A DNA stretch of 64,000 nucleotides from Rapana venosa (lineage: Eukaryota > Mollusca > Gastropoda > Neogastropoda > Muricidae), in the NCBI GenBank assembly GCA_028751875.1, contig CM054158.1, forward strand, positions 15,721,973-15,785,972, written 5' to 3'. The notes under the pieces were generated by a model. That model was not told where the DNA came from. It saw nothing but the letters and a program-made list of their open reading frames with translations, and ran no database searches. Of the stretch, positions 19,590 through 29,880 are shown in pieces (position 1 is the first letter of the stretch; each line of letters starts with the position of its first letter). The position numbers were made by a program, and so were the translations under genes.

Positions 19590-21112
19590 AAAATCATGCG
19601 ATCTCACCCCATACCTGCTTCTCTTTTCGTGCAGTGCCTGCCACAGCTTATACCTACTATCACAAAGATAGTAAACTCATCTCTTGTTTCTGGAAATGTT
19701 CCTTTAGCTCTCAAAACTGCTTTAGTCACACCATTACTCAAAAAGTATGACCTTGACCCTAGCATTCTGAAGAATTACAGACCTGTTTCCAACCTACCTT
19801 TTATCTCTAAAGTCCTTGAAAGAGTAGTTCTGAAACAGCACAACAACCACCTTCTCTCCAAGTCTTCTTCCTGCATTTCAGTCTTCCTATGGCGCCAACC
19901 ACAGCACTGAAACCACCCTAGTTCACACCTTAAACATGCTTTCTACTTGCTTCTGATTCAGGGAAAATCTCCCTTCTCACTCTACTCAACTTATCTGCAG
20001 CCTTCGACACTATTGACCACTCTATCCTTCTTCAAGAAATGTTTGGTGTTACTGGTACAGCCTTCACCTAGTTTAGCTCATACCTGACTGACCAATTCCA
20101 GATGGTCACAGTAAACAAGTTTTAGTCAGTACCTGCCAGACTGGAATGTGGAATCTCACAGAGATCAGTTCTGGGCCCTGTTCTGTTCACTCTCTACACC
20201 GCTCCACTGTAATTTATAATTAACTGCCATCAGATCAACCATCACTTTTGTGCAGATGACTCAGATTCTAAACAGTGACACTCCTGAAAATCTGCCTTCT
20301 CTCTTGATAAATATGGCCTACTGCTTTCAAGATATCCAAAACTGGATGATAAAGAACAAGTTACAACTAAATGCTGACAAAACTGAAGCTATGCTTGTAG
20401 GGACCAAAAACAAACCCTCTTCCATTTCAACACCTTCAATAGAATTCGGCAATGCATCAATCCCTCTATCCACTGCTGTAAAGTATCTAGGGGTCATTAT
20501 TGACAACACACTCTCTATGCAAAAATTCATCACCCAGACCTGCCAGTCGTGCTTCTATCAATTATGGCATATTAGTGCAATTTGAAAGTACCTGTTCACA
20601 GACGCAACATCAAAACTGTGGCATCTCTCATTCTTTCATGTCTGGACTATTGCAATTCTCTTTTGTCTGGTCTGCCAGCATCATGTATCCACTCCCTTCA
20701 ACGTATTCAAAACTCTGCAGCTCGGCTAGTCCTCAGAAAGAAAAAATTGGAGCACATTACCCCTCTCTTGGGATCTCTCCACTGGCTGCCTCTGCCACAA
20801 AGAATAAACTATAAGATCAGTACTCTCTGTTACAAATGTCTCCACAAAACAGCACCCTCCTACCTCTGTGAATATCTCCACCTGTACACCCCTTCTGTTC
20901 CCTTCGCTCTGCTGCAGATTCCTTGTGCTTACAAACACGTAGATTCAACCAGTCCACTGTTGGCCGTAGCTCTTTCTCTGTTTCTGGTCCATCGATTTGG
21001 AATGGCCTCCTTATCTCTCTTTGCCAAAGACCTTCTTGTGACACTTTTAAATCTGGCCTCAAGACATATTTGTTTCAAACCTAAGAATTTCCTCTCCTGT
21101 TTCATTTCATAG
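19590..21112 (+). pseudogene. L2-like RT and C-terminal domain of copy C
   Basis: The RT starts around KIVNSSLVSGNVPLALKTAL and NYRPVSNLPFISKVLE (19670-19830). The finger-palm part with LSAAFDTIDHS is broken by frame changes at 19910-20250. The open frame from 20250 has ENLPSLLINMAYCFQDIQNW, QLNADKTEAMLVGT and VKYLGVIIDNTLSMQKFI. The last frame (20582-21112) has [19 protein letters not shown] and [19 protein letters not shown], the region after RT that is characteristic of L2 elements. Multiple frameshifts; no intact product. Confidence 0.75.
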
Positions 21113-21340
21113 CTATCCCTGCTTTTCAACAGCCAAAAATTCCATCATCCTGCCAAAGTGTATAACATGTGTGTGTGTGTGTGTGTGCACGTGTGCATTT
21201 GAACTTGTTAGAACTATTATTTGCTATTGGTTGCATGACTGTGTAAGAATGAGTTGACTGCAAGGCTTTGATTTGTCTGTGTAAGATACAGTGCTTTATA
21301 AATTCCATTTATTATTATTATTATTATTATTATCATCATT

Positions 21341-21489
21341 ATTGCCAGGTGTTGTTTTTATCAAGATAAGCTTAGGATATCGAGGGCAAAAACTCGTCTG
21401 AAAGGTTTAAGGATTTTTGTAGACTACAATTTTTCCCAAACTGTTGGAGAAATTAAGTACAATCTGACCCCATACTTGAAGAGTGCTAT
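21341..21489 (+). mobile_element. LINE-alpha copy B, segment 2: ORF1 C-terminal part
   Basis: Directly after the (ATT)n tail of the L2-like insertion the frame reads ARCCFYQDKLRISRAKTRLK, then FVDYNFSQTVGEIKYNL and LTPYLKSA. These match copy A ORF1 residues in order. It ends at about 21489, where an (ATC)n run opens an RTE-like fragment. Confidence 0.85.
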
Positions 21490-22420
21490 CATCATCATCA
21501 TCATTAGCCATTACACCCAGCGGTGTGTAGGGCAGCAACAAAGCGCTTCCACTCCTGCCTATTCTGGGCCAACCTAGTCACTGATCCCCAAGAGTGCTGC
21601 ATGGCCTTCATCTCACTTTCTACAGTTCTCCACGTTGCTTTTGGTCTTCCTTTCTTTCTCCTTCCTTCTGGGGTCCAGTGCAATGCTGTTCTTGCAATTG
21701 ACTGTGGGTCTCTTCGGAGGATGTGCCCAATCCACTTCCACCGTCTTCTGGTGATGATGGTTCCCATGTCTTCTTGCCTGCATCTCCATAGTAGGTCTTC
21801 ATTGGAGATCTTCTCTGGCCAAAAGATCTGGAGAATTCTTCGCAGGCATATGGTGTGGAAGGATCGAAGTTTGGTAAGATCCACTTCCGTCATCCTCCAG
21901 CACTCAGAACCGTATAGGAGCATAGACACAACCCCAGCTCTGGTATAGCTTCAGCTTGGTGTTGGCTGTACTGGTGATCTCCAGATATTGTTCATCTCCC
22001 TAAACACATTCCTGGCCTTGCCCAGTCTCTGTTGGGTGTCTTCTTTTGTGCCGCCCTCTGGTTTGAATGATGCTGCCAGGATGTGAACTTGTCTGTCTGG
22101 CGCAGATCAGTTCCATTCACTTTCACATGGGCTGTGTGTCACATTGAGCGCCCATTGTCTCCGTTTTCTTGGTGCTAATACGAACCCCACTTGCGTCGAA
22201 TGTTTGGAGTCTGCTGGTCTTCACCTGGATATGTTGGTGTGTGTGGGACAGCACGCCAGGTCATCCGCAAAGTCAAGGTCGTCTAGTGTTGAGAAAGGCT
22301 CCAGCGATCCCTCTTGGGTGCTCCCTGTCGTCTTCGCCATCACCCAATCAATGGCAACTGAGAGAACTGCTGACTTTACACATCCTTGTCTTACCTCCAT
22401 CTTGACTTCGAATTAGTGTT
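21490..22420 (-). mobile_element. RTE-like LINE fragment, 3' part of ORF2
   Basis: On the minus strand the open frame 21929-21504 reads MLLYGSECWRMTEVDL, then RRRWKWIGHILRRDP, RTALHWTPEGRRKKGRPKAT and W-rich sequence to GCNG. This is the C-terminal domain that follows RT in RTE-like elements. Upstream (22420-21930) degraded RT sequence includes the KTR/RINGTDL-like region. It has an (ATC/GAT)n 3' tail at 21488-21503. Inserted in, or next to, LINE-alpha ORF1. 5' truncated and non-functional. It is related to but distinct from the copy at 26279-27774. Confidence 0.8.
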
Positions 22421-23297
22421 GCTATGGAAGTCTGATTGTCTTAACTTGAAATACCAGTTTCGATGGGAGAGAGTGCTAGGTAATGAAAAGAATGTGAAAT
22501 GTCTTTGATATTTGATCAAGGGCTAATGATCTGCAAAGAGGATAGCTTCTGGCCATCACCATCCTTCCTGTCTCAATTCAGGATGGACACGGGTAAGAGT
22601 CGACATCACAATAGCTTTAGCTTAGCGTGCACTTGACAACAATAGTTGTTGGGCTAGGCCTACACAATGGCATGAGTGTTGTATAAAGTCTTCTAATAAG
22701 AGCCTCTTTATTGATGATTATAATGGTTAAACATTAACACTTGTCTTGTCATTAATGGAATTGTGAAAGTGTCTCAGAAGAGGATGCTTGTTGCTGGCCA
22801 TACATCATCCTTTCCATTTGTTTTGCAAATACATGGATTTTTTTAGAAAAGTAAAGTTGTATCACTGTCACTAGCGTGATAGCGCACAATGTATACATAT
22901 TAGCCTTTTTACGGCTGTGGGCGTGAACGCCTTTGAAGGCAAAAAGTCAGGTCGACAGTGTGCGGCTTCGTAGCCCCTTTACCGAATTTCCCCCACCTAG
23001 ACCATGAGTGTGTATGCAGTCTTCTAAGTAAAGAGGCCTTTTCATAATTTATGATTATAAGCCAGGAAACAAAACCTTGTCTTGGCAATAAGTATTTGTG
23101 AAAGTAGACTCTGAGAGGGGAATCAATAATTGTAGCAATACAAAAAAGTGAAAGGTGGGGCTAGTGGCGACGCTTCTCCCGCTTTCCCATAAAGGATTGT
23201 TTCACAAAACAGTCTGATAAAGTGTATGATAAATTGAGCGCTTTGATTTTTTGCTTTACAAATTCATGGAAAATTCCTACATTATTATTATTATTAT
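22421..23297 (+). mobile_element. Unassigned element with internal duplication and L2-like 3' tail
   Basis: No coding signal. Two related units of about 130 bp lie at about 22660-22790 and 22995-23125: each has CATGAGTGTTG/CATGAGTGTGT, AGTCTTCTAA, TTATGATTATAA-like sequence and CTTGTCTTG-CAATAA-like sequence in the same order, about 335 bp apart. The end (GAGCGCTTTGATTT...TTTACAAATTC, then (ATT)n at 23281-23300) resembles the 3' end of the L2-like LINEs (GCGCTTTGATTTGTTT, AAATTCCA, (ATT)n). This fits a non-autonomous element using the L2-like machinery, which is inference. Confidence 0.45.
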
Positions 23298-24362
23298 TAT
23301 TAAAAGGCCTTCTGCAATTAAAGTTAGCCATCAAGGGAGGCAATCTAGTGGATTAGTTTGTTTAATAAGGCATGAGTTAACTGCCCTTGTGAACTGTTTA
23401 GATGTTCCATACCCTAATATTTGCATTTTTCTCTGTGACAAATCTCTGTTGTGTACATCAAGAAATGTTTTGCTTGTATATGTGTATATCCCACCTGAAG
23501 GTTCGCCTTTTTATAATATGTTTGACAATGATAATGGAATTGCTATGTTGGAAGAATGTTTAGTAAATTGTGTGGTGATATTGGATGAAGTAGATATTAC
23601 TATGTGGAGACTTAAACAGCAGGACCTCAAACTTTTCTTGTCAGCATGTAGAAAATGACTTTAGTTCAGATGTCCAAAGTAAAAGTATGTCTCTCAGCAG
23701 CAATTGTAGTTCTGAAGATTCTGTTACCAACAATTATGGTAAATTACTGTTTAATATGTGCACTGCTCTTAGTTCACAAATGCTAAATGGCGTATGTAAT
23801 GGTGACCAACAAGGACACTATACATACATCTCTGACAGAGGATGCAGTGTTAATGATTATTTTTTAGTGTCAGATGATTTGTTTTCTCAGATTTTTTTTA
23901 CACATGTTGCTTGTTTGTTGCCAAGCGTTTGATGCTGATCACCTTCCTGTTGAGTTATATATTAATCCAGTATATAATACATGTCTGGTAACTGAGGAGT
24001 CATCTGTTATGGAAAAGTTTGTATGGGATGAAAACAAACTCTTGGTTTATAAAGAAAATCTACACGAAGTGAACATGTGTGAATTTTTTTTAAATACCTT
24101 TCAGATGATTAACATTAATGAAGGTCTAGATTTGTTTAATGGTTTCATAAAAGCCAGTGCTGAATGTATGAAGAAACAGGTACATATCAATAAAGGTCCA
24201 TCAAATGATACTTGGTTTGATAATGAATGTAAAAGTATGAATTACAAGGTCAGAAAACTTTTGAAGACTTTCCAAAAAGCATTAAGAAACCAGGACAAAA
24301 ACTTGTACTGTGTCACAAGAAGGGAATATAAATACATGCTTGAACAGAAAAAGAAACAGTAG
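23298..24362 (+). pseudogene. LINE-alpha endonuclease and linker, copy B
   Basis: Endonuclease half of ORF2. CIFLCDKSLLCTSRNVLLV and YVYIPPEGSPFYNMFDNDNG match copy A (which has a stop at the E). The GD-N-R block that copy A shows as CEDLNSR is altered here near 23600. The frame 23687-23932 has DQQGHYTYISDRGCSVNDYF, the conserved S-DY region near the end of APE endonucleases. The next frame (23874-24362) has FDADHLPVELYI, the counterpart of the SDHxP catalytic His box with the S changed. It then runs into a basic linker (NDTWFDNECKSMNYKVRKLL) common between the endonuclease and RT in LINEs. Confidence 0.75.
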
Positions 24363-24454
24363 AATAAGAGCTTACTTGCAGATATGATGTCACCAATCTC
24401 CTCTCAAAGAATAGTATATCCATTGACAGATAGTTTCAACATTTCAAAACCCTG

Positions 24455-26278
24455 TTGGAGAAAGACTCATTAGCCAAGTCCATGATTACTGATGTTGACA
24501 GTGATAAAACTGAGGAAGATTTTGATCGTCCCATATCTAAAGATGAAATATTAGTGGCACTTAGAAAACTAAAGAGTGAGAAAGTAGCTGGTCCTGATCA
24601 AATCATTGGTGAATTACTAAATATGGAGGTGAAAATATTGTGCTTTTCCTTTTAAAATTATTCAACAAAATTTTTGATGATGGTCTTTTTCAGATAATTT
24701 GTCTGAATCTATAATACTAACTTTACATAAAAAGGGTGATGTTGATAACCCTAATAACTACGGGGAATTTCTCTTAGTGACATAAGTAGTAAGATATACA
24801 GTACTATCTTTAACAATAGGTTACAGGAATGGGTTATGAAAAATAATATTACAGGTGAGCACCAAGCTGGTTTTAAGAGAGGATACTCCACTATAGATCA
24901 TATGTTTACTCTGCTTGCGTTTGTACAGAAACAGTTTGCTCATAACCGTAAGCTCTACGTAGCATTTATTAACTTTGAAAAAGCATTTGATTCTGTTAAC
25001 AGGAACTTGTTCTGGCCTATTCTCCTGAAAAATAGTGTAAAGGGTAAATTATTACGATGTTTAAGAGCCATGTATCAGAATGTCAGAAGCAAAATAAGAT
25101 GTGGAACTAAAGTGACTGACATAATATACTGTACCACTGGTGTAAAACAGGGTGATGTATGTAGCCCCTTATCGTTTTCTGTTTTTATCAATGAGTTAGC
25201 CAGAGACATCATTAATAATGGTAAACATGGTGCCACTTTCCTCAAAGATTTCACAGAATTGTTTATTCTTCTGCTTGCTGATGATGTTATCCTGCTAATC
25301 GAAACAGTTGTAGGCTTACAAAAGCAGTTAAATAGCTTAAACAGTGCTGCAACATCACTTGATTTTAAAGTTAATCTGAATAAGAGTAATATTGTTGTAT
25401 TCAGTAAAGGTGGTTATTTAGCTGCTCATGAAAAATGGCTGTACAATGGAAAAATCATTTCTATGATTAATGTATATAAATATTTAGGAATCTGTTTTTC
25501 TACAAAGCTTAGTTTCACAACTGCATGTAAAGATCTGGCAAGTCAGGGTAAACAAAGCTTGTTATTTGTGGTGAAAGAACTATGAATATTGAATAATAAC
25601 TCTTTTGACCTGTTCATTAAGATATTTGATGCACAAATACAACCCACTGTGTTATATGGTGCAGAAATTTGGGGCTTGGATGCAACTGTAACACATTGTG
25701 AATCAGTGTACCTCTTTGCTCTAAAGCAGCTTTTTTTAGCTTAGATAGATGTGCACCTATTGATCTTGTTTATAGTGAAACTAATAGATATCCTCTCTCT
25801 GTTAATGCTGCTGTAAGATGCGTTAGATATTGGATTAAGATTCTGCATATGAATGAGAGCAAGCTACCTTCTAAATCCTACAAGATGCTTTATGATCTCG
25901 ATGTCAAAGGGAAAAACAACTGGGCCACACAAATACATACCTGTTCGTGTGAACTCAGGTTTGGATTTGGTTGGCTCAATCAAGGAGTCATAATTTGTAG
26001 AGAGTTTATTAACACTTTCAGGCAAAGATTAATTGACTGCTGATGGCAACAATGGCATGATCATATGCAAAGCAGTGAAAGATTTTAAATGTACAGACAA
26101 TTTTTAAGTTCGCATTATGTCAAACCTTATCTAAAACTTGATATGGATATACATTTGAAAAGAATTATGTCTAAGTGTAGACTTTGTGTATCAGATATAA
26201 ATGTTCATAAATTCAGATACAGAGAACATGATATTGATGACCTCAGGCTGCTATGCCCATTATGTAAGCAACCACCGA
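24455..26278 (+). pseudogene. LINE-alpha RT and C-terminal region, copy B
   Basis: RT half of ORF2. It starts with ILVALRKLKSEKVAGPDQII (the KSxKxxGxD motif). After a shift, near 24690-24800, LHKKGDVDNPNNYG appears. The open frame 24836-25585 has EHQAGFKRGYSTIDHMFTL, FINFEKAFDSVNRNLF with the first catalytic Asp, TGVKQGDVCSPLSFSVFIN and LLLADDVILLIE, where the usual YADD reads LADD. YKYLGICFSTKLSF follows. Later frames have IFDAQIQPTVLYGAEIWGLD, KLPSKSYKMLYDLDVKGKNN and INVHKFRYREHDIDDL. It ends in CPLCKQPP, the first half of a zinc knuckle. At least six stops or frame changes. Confidence 0.8.
26267..26278 (+). repeat. Target-site duplication, left copy (12 bp)
   Basis: AGCAACCACCGA occurs here and again at 27775-27786, on both sides of the RTE-like insertion. 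The LINE-alpha zinc-knuckle frame continues across if the insertion and one copy are ignored. Confidence 0.9.
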
Positions 26279-27774
26279 CTTGACTTACTTGACTTATGCC
26301 TCTTGGTTCCTTGGGGAATATAGGGCTGCAACAACACCCCTCCAACGAACTCGGTTTGGGGAGATCCTCTTCAGCTCGGCCCATGTCATTCCGGCTGCCT
26401 TCGTTTCTTCGTCAACACTTCTGCGCCAGGTCTGCTTTGGTCGACCAACTTTCCGCCTCCCTTGTGGATTCCAGTCAAGGGCCTGTCTGGTGACATTTGA
26501 CGCAGGCTTGCGGAGTGTATGGACGATCCATCCCCACTTCCTTTGTTTAATGATGGACTCAATTGGGGTTTGTCTGGTCCTGTCCCACAGTTGTTTGTTG
26601 GATATGACTTCCGGCCACCTGATGTTGAGGATGTACCTGAGGCATTTGTTGGTAAAAGACTGGAGTTTGTGGGTGTTGGTTTTTGTTACCCGCCAGGTTT
26701 CTGAGCCATAAAGTAGGACCGATTTGACATTGGTGTTGTAGATCCGAAGCTTATTTTGAAATGAGAGGGCTGTTGACCTCCAAATTGGCCGAAGGGTGTT
26801 GAAGGCGTGACGGGCTTTGTTGATTCGGCACTTGATGTCTTCATCTGTTCCCCCATCTTTACTGACGACACTGCCCAGGTAAATAAACTTGCTGACTTCT
26901 TTGATGGTTTCTTGCTGCAGTCGCACTGGGTCATGTGTTTTGTTGTTCACCCTCATGATCTCCGTCTTCCCGATGTTGATTTGGAGGCCAGTCTTTTCAG
27001 CTTCGTCAGCAACACGACAAAGCTTCTCTTGTGCATCTTGTTGCCTGTGGGAGAGAAGGCTGATGTCATCTGCGAAGTCCAGGTCTTCCAGCTGCTTCAT
27101 GAGGGTCCACTGTATGCCGGTTCTCCTGCCTGCTGTGGCTTGCCGCATTATCCAGTCAACCACCAACAGGAAGATGGTTGGCGACAACAGACAGCCCTGA
27201 CGAACACCGGTCTGTACGGAGAAGGCTTCCGTCAGTTTCCCTTCATGGATGACTTGACAGGTGGCATCTTCATATAGCTGCTGGATGATGGTGATGAACT
27301 TTGGTGGAAAGCCATAGTGATGCATCAGTTTCCAAATGACATCTCTGTCGACGCTGTCAAATGCCTTCTGGAAGTCGACAAAGACTGAATATAGGGGGTC
27401 TGCCACTCCAGGGACTGCTCAATGATGATGCGCATTGTGGCGATTTGATCTGTGCATGATCTGTCTTGCCTAAAGCCTGCTGTTCATCCCGAAGTGTCTT
27501 GTCCAGTGCTGTCTTCAGTCTGTCTAGCATGATCCTTGTCAGTACTTTCCCTGGGATGGACAGTAGCATGATTCCTCTCCAGTTGTTGCAGGAGGACAGG
27601 TCCCCTTTCTTTGGCAGCTTAACGAGATGGCCTTTCTTCCAGTCTTCTGGTACACTCTCTTGCTCCCAGATCTTGTATAGGAGTGGGTATAACATCTCAG
27701 TGGAAGTTTGGATGTCCGCCTTCAGTGCTTCAGGTGGTATACCGTCTGGGCCTGCTGCTTTGCCTGATTTGAGT
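26279..27774 (-). mobile_element. RTE-like LINE, 5' truncated, inserted in LINE-alpha ORF2
   Basis: A 1496-bp insertion with exact borders given by the 12-bp duplication. On the minus strand it carries the RT and the C-terminal domain and ends in a short AAGTCAAGTAAGTCAAG tail, as RTE-type LINEs end in short tandem tails. It lacks the endonuclease and the first RT motifs: 5' truncation at about 27774, the usual result of incomplete target-primed reverse transcription. The host sequence on both sides is one LINE-alpha copy, so it is younger than that copy. Confidence 0.9.
26294..27774 (-). pseudogene. RTE-like reverse transcriptase, 5' truncated, one frameshift
   Basis: Frame from 27774: LLKSGKAAGPDGIPPEALKA, LPKKGDLSSCNNWRGIMLLS and KTALDKTLRDEQQA, then a shift between about 27460 and 27400. 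The second frame (27406-26294) is open for 370 codons: FVDFQKAFDSVDRDVIWKL with the catalytic Asp, TGVRQGCLLSPTIFLLVVDW and LEDLDFADDISLLSHRQ, where FADD is the catalytic box. FIYLGSVVSKDGGTDEDI, LLYGSETWRVTK and WNPQGRRKVGRPKQTWRR belong to the C-terminal domain typical of RTE-like elements. A single frameshift and a long open part suggest a fairly recent insertion. Confidence 0.85.
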
Positions 27775-27786
27775 AGCAACCACCGA
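27775..27786 (+). repeat. Target-site duplication, right copy (12 bp)
   Basis: Second AGCAACCACCGA, identical to 26267-26278. Confidence 0.9.
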
Positions 27787-27940
27787 GGATGAAGTATATT
27801 TTGTGTTGTGCTGTCCAGTATTAGAGGATGTTAGGCAGATTTTACATCCCTGTTAAATATAGAAAACAGCCTAATTTATTTAGACTCTGTTTACTCCTGG
27901 CATCAAGTCATCCTAAGGTTGTGCACAGCCTAACTTTAGC
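27787..27940 (+). mobile_element. LINE-alpha copy B, segment 4: zinc-knuckle end of ORF2
   Basis: Continues the frame cut at 26278: EDEVYFVLCCPVLEDVRQIL completes the CPLC...CCP knuckle. After a one-base change the end reads KYRKQPNLFRLCLLLASSHP and KVVHSLTL. It ends at about 27940, exactly where a perfect inverted repeat begins, so the last few ORF2 codons and the 3' UTR are missing. Confidence 0.8.
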
Positions 27941-28019
27941 AGTGCAGTGGGTCTTCTGGTCACTACATTTTATCAAAACACCAAAGATAAAATGTAGTGA
28001 CCAGAAGACCCACTGCACT
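27941..28019 (+). repeat. Perfect 34-bp inverted repeat, 11-base loop
   Basis: The left arm 27941-27974 and right arm 27986-28019 are exact reverse complements over 34 bp. The loop 27975-27985 is AAAACACCAAA. The left arm starts where LINE-alpha sequence stops, and a poly-C run follows the right arm. It could be a real hairpin, a template-switch scar or an assembly/read foldback. Confidence 0.95.
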
Positions 28020-28104
28020 CCCCCCCCTTCCCCCCATCCTTTTCAAGGCGTGATTGTAGACTACACTAGAACATCTAAAATTGACACCTGCAGTTTGGGT
28101 TCGC

Positions 28105-28115
28105 GCGCGCGCGCG

Positions 28116-28182
<67 letters not shown>
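28105..28182 (+). repeat. (CG)n then (GT)n microsatellite
   Basis: CGCGCGCGCGCGCG at 28102-28115 followed by (TG)n to 28180. Confidence 0.95.
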
Positions 28183-28185
<3 letters not shown>

Positions 28186-29045
28186 CAAGCCAAGCCAAGT
28201 CAAGTCAAGTCAAAATGATTTTTTTTTGCTGCCTCATCTTCTGTGACGTACCCCGTCCTACTGTTCCTATGCCGCTCATTCCAATCTCCCCGCCACAACC
28301 ACACCCAGATTCGTTATGTCTCATCCTCAGGGTCGGAAGTCCACAGGGAACCTATCACTGTCAGGGTGCCGTGGGGCCACCAGCCAGAGGGGCCCTGCAC
28401 TGCTGCTGGGTCTCTTTGGTGGTGTTCAGTGGTGCCTGTTCTGAGCTAACATACTCAGGACACCACCTACTAAGCCCCCTACTAACAACAGTATTAGCTC
28501 AGTCGAGCAGCCAGACGGAGTGAGTTGCCCACCTGAGGTGGCAACCACCCCAATGTCCCTCCAAAGACTGTCCCCTGCAAACCCCCAACCCCAAAGAATT
28601 TGACACAAACTCCCACAGGCACAGAATTGTATGGGCAAACCGAATCTGAGGTCACCATGAGACCAGAGCAACTTGGACCACCGATTCAGAGGCTTTTTTT
28701 AAAAATTGCATGATGATCAATGACGTAATGGTGCTGCTGTGGAAGTGTATATGCTTTGAGACCACTCTACTCTTACTATCATAATATATCCCGGCGTCAA
28801 CCGGGCCAGAGCTACAGACACCTGCAGTGTTGGTCAGGTAATTTGAGCAACACTCTCAAACTCGTATACGTTAAGTGGATGAAGCTCGGCTGTGTAGTCC
28901 CAGTCTTCCCACTGAGCCCACAGCACACTCACCCTGGGTAGGGCGGGGGCCGAAAAAACCTTGACCTTAGGAATCAAAACCTGCGACCTTCCTTCCCGTA
29001 CCCCGGGGCCAACCACTGCCCAGGGGCGACTGGTTAAAAAGATCT
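28186..29045 (-). mobile_element. Long SINE-like element with tRNA head and (GACTT)n tail
   Basis: On the minus strand a tRNA-like head starts near 29045: A-box-like GCAGTGGTTGGCCCC and B-box-like GGTCGCAGGTTTTGATTCC. A body follows with GTATACGAGTTTGAGAGTG, a palindromic CCCGGCGTCAACCGGG (plus-strand sense, 28790-28806) and a GC-rich part (TGAGGTGGCAACCACC, CAGAGGGGCCCTGCACTGC). The 3' end is TTTTGACTTGACTTGACTTG at 28213-28190. There is no ORF worth calling. I recall similar sequence as abundant in caenogastropods. Whether the 5' (28780-29045) and 3' (28186-28780) parts are one element or two is open. The head lies in the low-quality block. Confidence 0.5.
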
Positions 29046-29880
29046 TTATTGGGGGTGAAGGGTTTAAATTCAAGCCTTTTTCCCCTCCCCTCACAAAAAA
29101 AAAACAAAAAGTTTTTTTTTGTGTGTGCAAGTTTTAGCAGTGCCATCCTCATTTGGCATTGTGAAGGTTTTAGTATAGATTTTCCCAAAGCTTTCGGTGT
29201 AGAGGACGTTGTGATGTATGTTGGATGATGGATTTAGGGTTTTGAGTAAAACCAGTGGGGGTGGAGATGGATAAAATTAAAGGGAAGCCAAGGGATTTCA
29301 ACTCTTTGTCTACCCCTTGATTCCTCAATCCTACAAACGACTCCATGCATCAAACGCATTGTTGGGGATAAAAAAGGCTGTGGGATCGCTACCGGGGGTA
29401 GAACATTTTTTAATGGTATTGTAATACTGTGTTTTAAAAACAGCAACAAGAATGTTTGATAATACAACCACGGACCACGCACGCTGCACAAACCACGGCG
29501 CGCACCACACCACCCACAACACACACACACACACTGAACTCCTGTAGTTAATGTTCCCTTCAGAGAAAAAAAAAGGCAGTTTTAAAAAATGAAAAAGTTT
29601 TTAAAACCCCGTTTCCCCAAATAACGTTGCGGGGTATTGGAAGAGAGGAAGAAAGAGAGAGAGAGAGAGAGAGAGAGGAAAGAAGAGAGAGAGAGAGACT
29701 GAGGGTGAGAGAGAGAGAGTGAGTATGAGAGAGGAGAGAGAGTGATTGTTCTCCAAAAATGTATAATGTGCTCCATTTATTTTGAAAGGGGTATTTCCCT
29801 TTTTAGGACAAATGTACACTGAGGGGGGGGAGGGGCCCCTGCCTCAAAGGCTTGCCCTGGGGAACTCGGTCCGACGAGGA
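29046..29880. other. Unassigned stretch in low-quality block 1
   Basis: No recognisable element. Contains a GA-rich tract at 29640-29740 and an ACAC run at 29518-29534. Frames here are shadows of these repeats. Confidence 0.4.

Larger units (their letters stand above)
17439..21340 (+). mobile_element. L2-like LINE copy C, nested in LINE-alpha ORF1
   Basis: A nearly full-length L2-like element (CR1 superfamily) of 3.9 kb with an (ATT)n 3' tail at about 21308-21340. A Ser/Thr/Pro-rich leader (17936-18325) is followed by the endonuclease, RT and the long L2-type C-terminal domain. Frames change often. Endonuclease blocks: LTFLTETWLKPLGH, HGGGIAIIYKDT and KLIILVDFNFHFD (the usual GDFN reads VDFN). 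RT blocks: LKNYRPVSNLPFISKVLE and QLNADKTEAMLVGTKNK. The YADD box reads CADD in this copy. It is dead: at least eight stops or shifts. Insertion between codons of LINE-alpha ORF1 is seen directly by comparing with copy A. Confidence 0.85.
23298..26278 (+). mobile_element. LINE-alpha copy B, segment 3: endonuclease to zinc-knuckle start
   Basis: Begins AIKVSHQGRQSSGLVC, equal to the middle of the endonuclease of copy A. About 620 bp of LINE-alpha (ORF1 end to early endonuclease) are missing before it. The order that follows is endonuclease, linker, RT, post-RT region and CPLCKQPP, where it is cut by an RTE-like insertion. The remainder continues at 27787. Frames change at 23658, 23932, 24362, 24655 and several later places. 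Confidence 0.85.

Noticed and set aside
21523..21948. Plus-strand 141-codon frame
   Set aside because: It is antisense to the RTE-like C-terminal domain, whose motifs lie on the minus strand.
26280..27792. Plus-strand frames of 100-156 codons
   Set aside because: Antisense shadows of the RTE-like RT frame on the minus strand.
27828..28523. 231-codon plus-strand frame
   Set aside because: Only the first 40 codons are LINE-alpha; the rest runs through the hairpin, poly-C, (GT)n and a SINE.
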